Shown: positions 62,870 to 64,000 of the stretch, one piece after another
Layout: every line of letters begins with the position of its first letter
How positions within the stretch are numbered: the stretch's first letter is position 1
Source: Clostridium transplantifaecale
GTDB taxonomy: Bacteria; Bacillota; Clostridia; Lachnospirales; Lachnospiraceae
Reading direction: 5' to 3'
Assembly: GCF_900626075.1 (NCBI RefSeq)
Contig: NZ_UYZY01000002.1
Span: forward strand, 124,001-188,000
Length of the DNA stretch: 64,000 nucleotides
Position numbers and translations under genes: made by a program
The notes under the pieces: generated by a model
The model's input: only the letters and a program-made list of their open reading frames with translations
What the model was told of the DNA's origin: nothing
Databases searched by the model: none

Positions 62870-62912
62870 AAAAAAGAGCGCCCTGTCGGATAAATTATCC
62901 GAAGAACGCTCT
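62870..62912 (-). terminator. Terminator of the M14-type deacylase gene
   Basis: AGAGCG/CGCTCT outer and CGGAT/ATCCG inner stems with a TTTTTT exit on the minus strand, 53 bases after the stop. The 62667-62869 gap otherwise shows no gene. Confidence 0.7.
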
Positions 62913-62964
62913 CAATCTTATATTCTATTCAATTGCCTTATCGCCACTCAAAATCCCGCCGCAA

Positions 62965-64000
62965 TTAATTCAGGTACTCACCCAGCTTATGTCCGCCTGT
63001 TGTCAGCTCCTCATAAGTCGGCAGTCCTGTCATAACAATCTCGCCCTTTTCACTTCCGTACACCTCGGTAAAGGCCTTCATATATTCCGTACAGCCCTGC
63101 AGATGTCTTCCGACACGCAGTTCCAGCGGAACGCCGTTCTCGTCGTAAGGGATGTAAAGATAGCCGAGTTTGGAGGCCTTCATGTAGCAGTTATCCTTAC
63201 CTGTCAAAATCAGGTTTTCATCAATCTTACCGTGTAAGCGGCCCTGTGCCGGGTTTCCCGTTTCCATTAACAGAGCAAGGGTACCCGTATGATCGCCCAG
63301 CTCACGGTGAGTTAAGCCGTGGAGTGAAACAGGTGACGGCTCGAGGGACATATTAATCCCTGCCATCTGCAGTTCCAGGATACCCATGGACGCCATATCC
63401 ATCGCTCTCTCATGGGCTACGGTTGCATTGATTGTAGGATACTCAGGGGATGCTTCATGAAGGTCCATCTCCATATCAATATTAAGGGTATTAATCATGT
63501 TTGTAATTGCATAAGCAATCTGTTCCGTCAGCGTGCCGTCCTCTACGCCCGGATAGGCGCGGTTGATATTACGCATCTCACTTCCGGACAGCGTCTGGCC
63601 CGATGTATGGGTATATACGTCCGGGTCCGGCCACTGGTCAATCGGGTTGGAGGCACGGGAGCCGTATACAAACTGGCGTCTTCCGCTCTCCGTCTCAATG
63701 TGGAAGAAGTGCGGTGAACCCTCCTGCGGGTCATTGTGGGTAAATGCGCTGTTGTCGGTTCTCGGAATTACGTAAACGGTTCCGGATTCCACTTTTCCGC
63801 TCTCAACCACGGTTACTGCCGCCATATGACCCGACGGCTCATTCGGGTGGGTTCCGCCCAGTATCAGGAACGAACCGCCCTCTTTTTCACCCTGCATCAC
63901 GTAAACCGTCGTGTCGCCGAAGGTGCCTTTTAAATTTGCATTATAATCACTTAACTGGAAAGTGGATGTCACTCCCTCACCCGGGATAATCACTTCCTGG
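62965..64000 (-). CDS. Succinylglutamate desuccinylase/aspartoacylase-family M14 metallohydrolase (5' end outside window)
   Basis: At least 345 residues are visible; the frame stays open to the window edge and the GTG near 63993 has no ribosome binding site, so the true start is outside. The zinc motif GGTHPNEPSG (H...E) and a later MDLHEASPEYP match the family, which removes acyl groups from amino acids or acts as a carboxypeptidase. It lies upstream of the gamma-glutamyltransferase gene and fits a module that frees amino acids from N-acyl or gamma-glutamyl conjugates. The specific substrate is unknown. Confidence 0.85.
   Translation of the reverse strand, partial: QEVIIPGEGVTSTFQLSDYNANLKGTFGDTTVYVMQGEKEGGSFLILGGTHPNEPSGHMAAVTVVESGKVESGTVYVIPRTDNSAFTHNDPQEGSPHFFHIETESGRRQFVYGSRASNPIDQWPDPDVYTHTSGQTLSGSEMRNINRAYPGVEDGTLTEQIAYAITNMINTLNIDMEMDLHEASPEYPTINATVAHERAMDMASMGILELQMAGINMSLEPSPVSLHGLTHRELGDHTGTLALLMETGNPAQGRLHGKIDENLILTGKDNCYMKASKLGYLYIPYDENGVPLELRVGRHLQGCTEYMKAFTEVYGSEKGEIVMTGLPTYEELTTGGHKLGEYLN

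Overview
The window reads as a chromosomal segment from a gut-type Lachnospiraceae/Clostridium relative (for example the C. symbiosum or Enterocloster neighbourhood; an inference from gene content, near-balanced base composition and AGGAGG-type ribosome binding sites). It has no rRNA, tRNA, CRISPR array, phage or complete IS element. It is dense in catabolic modules for small nitrogenous compounds.

Layout. 0.2-5.2 kb: a polyamine uptake operon (XRE-cupin regulator, PotA, PotB, and a PotC-PotD fusion), then a NifX-like protein. 5.2-5.5 kb: two decayed gene ends. 5.8-10.7 kb, plus strand: module A, with a GltS-type carrier, creatininase-family protein, nitrilase-family amidohydrolase, a DMT-transporter remnant, an RpiR regulator and an orphan PduL-like phosphotransacylase. 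10.7-22.8 kb, minus strand: one long ethanolamine-utilisation bacterial microcompartment operon (eutA, eutB, eutC, eutL, acylating aldehyde dehydrogenase, two BMC hexamers, eutT, PduL, eutN, PduS-like, PduT-like, eutS, eutP). It has a clear promoter and a leader terminator suited to control by the EutV/EutW pair at 29.9-31.7 kb. EutH and an alcohol dehydrogenase are not present.

23-37.6 kb, minus strand: two catabolic modules lie on either side of eutVW. Module B is a GntR regulator, TRAP transporter, RraA-like protein, nitrilase and EamA exporter. Module C is a sigma-54 promoter, creatininase, TRAP transporter, nitrilase and EamA exporter. Their nitrilase-EamA ends are a 2.07-kb direct duplication with a sharp mosaic boundary. 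Module C is preceded by a sigma-54 activator gene (37.9-39.8 kb).

40.6-52.4 kb is mainly housekeeping: NagA, TrmL, aminotransferase plus Lrp regulator, AIR-synthase-like fragment, VanW protein, DnaQ-type exonuclease, Nth, radical SAM protein, dCMP deaminase, Sua5/TsaC and CwlD-like amidase. 52.45-53.29 kb holds no convincing gene; it is an 837-bp imperfect inverted repeat containing two opposed 201-bp hairpin units. 54-64 kb is a third amino-acid module: YitT protein, a second sigma-54 activator, GltS carrier, ornithine cyclodeaminase family, alanine dehydrogenase family (with a near-perfect -24/-12 promoter and palindromic upstream sites), a gamma-glutamyltransferase lipoprotein and an M14-type deacylase cut by the window edge.

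The recurring theme is a substrate-specific transporter plus amide-hydrolysing enzymes (creatininase-family, nitrilase-family) and often an EamA-type exporter, repeated with different regulators. The most unusual non-coding structure is the inverted repeat at 52.45-53.29 kb.
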